Shown: positions 63,564 through 64,000 of the stretch, one piece after another
Numbering within the stretch: the first letter of the stretch is position 1
Layout: the number at the start of each line of letters is the position of its first letter
Assembly (NCBI RefSeq): GCF_000622405.1
Contig: NZ_JASF01000005.1
Span: 2,418,001-2,482,000 of the forward strand
Length of the DNA: 64,000 bases
Direction of reading: 5' to 3'
DNA from: Sulfitobacter donghicola DSW-25 = KCTC 12864 = JCM 14565
GTDB lineage: Bacteria; Pseudomonadota; Alphaproteobacteria; Rhodobacterales; Rhodobacteraceae
Notes under the pieces: generated by a model
Told to the model about the DNA's origin: nothing
The model's input: the letters and a program-made list of their open reading frames with translations, nothing else
Database searches by the model: none
Made by a program: the position numbers and the translations under genes

Positions 63564-64000
63564 ATGAGCGAGTTACATTCAACACTTCAACGTTTGGCCG
63601 CTCTGCCGGCTGATCGCCCACAAGGGATGCCGGGCGCGTTTTATACCGACCCTGATCGCTTTCATTATGAATGCCAGACCGCGCTGCGGTGGGGGTGGCA
63701 CTGCCTTGGCCGTGTGGACGAGGTGCCCCAAGCGGGGGATTTCTTTACCGTACAGGTTTTGAACGAGCCGATTGTTGTCGTGCGCGGAGATGACGGAGAG
63801 CTGCGCGCATTGGCGAACTTATGCCGTCATCGGGGCATGCCGCTGGCCGAGGGGCGCGGGAATGTGAAGCGGTTCTTATGCAGCTATCATGCATGGATGT
63901 ATGGCCGCGACGGCGCGTTGCTGCGGGCCACACGGATGGAGAACGCAGGGTTTGATGCGGCCTCTTGTCGGATGCACCAGCACAACACGCATATCTGGAA
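63564..64000 (+). CDS. Second Rieske non-heme iron oxygenase, 3' end outside window
   Basis: 145 codons visible from the ATG at 63564 (GGGGG site upstream); the frame is open at the window end. The Rieske ligands are in CRHRGMPL and CSYHAW, with the expected spacing. The sequence differs clearly from the first Rieske protein, so the pair probably performs two successive oxygenations or act on different substrates. Catalytic domain not visible. Confidence 0.92.
   Translation, partial: MSELHSTLQRLAALPADRPQGMPGAFYTDPDRFHYECQTALRWGWHCLGRVDEVPQAGDFFTVQVLNEPIVVVRGDDGELRALANLCRHRGMPLAEGRGNVKRFLCSYHAWMYGRDGALLRATRMENAGFDAASCRMHQHNTHIW

Noticed and set aside
1..64000. CRISPR array or rRNA genes
   Set aside because: No regularly spaced repeats and no rRNA sequence were seen on reading the window.

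Overview
The window looks like chromosome from a marine-type Rhodobacteraceae (Roseobacter-group alphaproteobacterium). This is inferred from gene content and order: pcm-tolC, a DUF6280 protein, short PutA with an Lrp-type PutR, stand-alone CoxL, and abundant TTG/GTG starts. It splits sharply at a tRNA-Cys gene near 22.85 kb.

Left part (1-22.85 kb): the right portion of an integrated conjugative element whose other end lies left of the window. From left to right it carries the 3' part of a large DUF1998 helicase gene (probable defence gene, open at the window edge) and a minus-strand VirB/P-type type IV secretion operon. In transcription order the operon is: small unknown, virB1, virB2, virB3, virB4, lipoprotein, second lytic transglycosylase, virB5, virB8, virB9, virB10, virB11, DUF4177 protein, virB6. 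Then come a small exported protein, an OLD-family ATPase/TOPRIM nuclease, an XRE regulator with a small partner, a TrbM-like exported protein, and a membrane-anchored helicase IV-like UvrD protein with zinc ribbons. A divergent pair of ribbon-helix-helix regulators follows with two matched palindromic operators, then a small protein translationally overlapped with a tyrosine integrase that abuts the 3' end of tRNA-Cys. No relaxase or VirD4 coupling protein is visible.

Right part (22.9-64 kb): core metabolism and housekeeping. Genes include pcm, tolC, a PopZ-like acidic protein, cobQ, efp, ygfZ, a glycosyltransferase, an MsbA-like ABC exporter, two PLP aminotransferases, an enoyl-CoA hydratase-like protein, valS, an orphan CoxL-type molybdenum hydroxylase, a DUF2235 hydrolase, and a divergent metF/metR pair with a consensus MetR box. 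Further right are an inositol monophosphatase-family enzyme, rhomboid protease, putA/putR, tRNA-Leu(TAA), a UshA-like nucleotidase and an orphan hybrid histidine kinase. A HEPN-motif gene sits as an apparent insertion next to metR.

The right edge opens a catabolic operon of unknown substrate: FAD monooxygenase-like protein, Rieske oxygenase, RidA, DUF1028 protein and a second Rieske oxygenase that runs off the window. The least explained units are this Rieske/RidA/DUF1028 operon, the DUF1998 helicase with an MIT_C-like tail, the twin-operator RHH module controlling the integrase end of the element, and the orphan HEPN gene.
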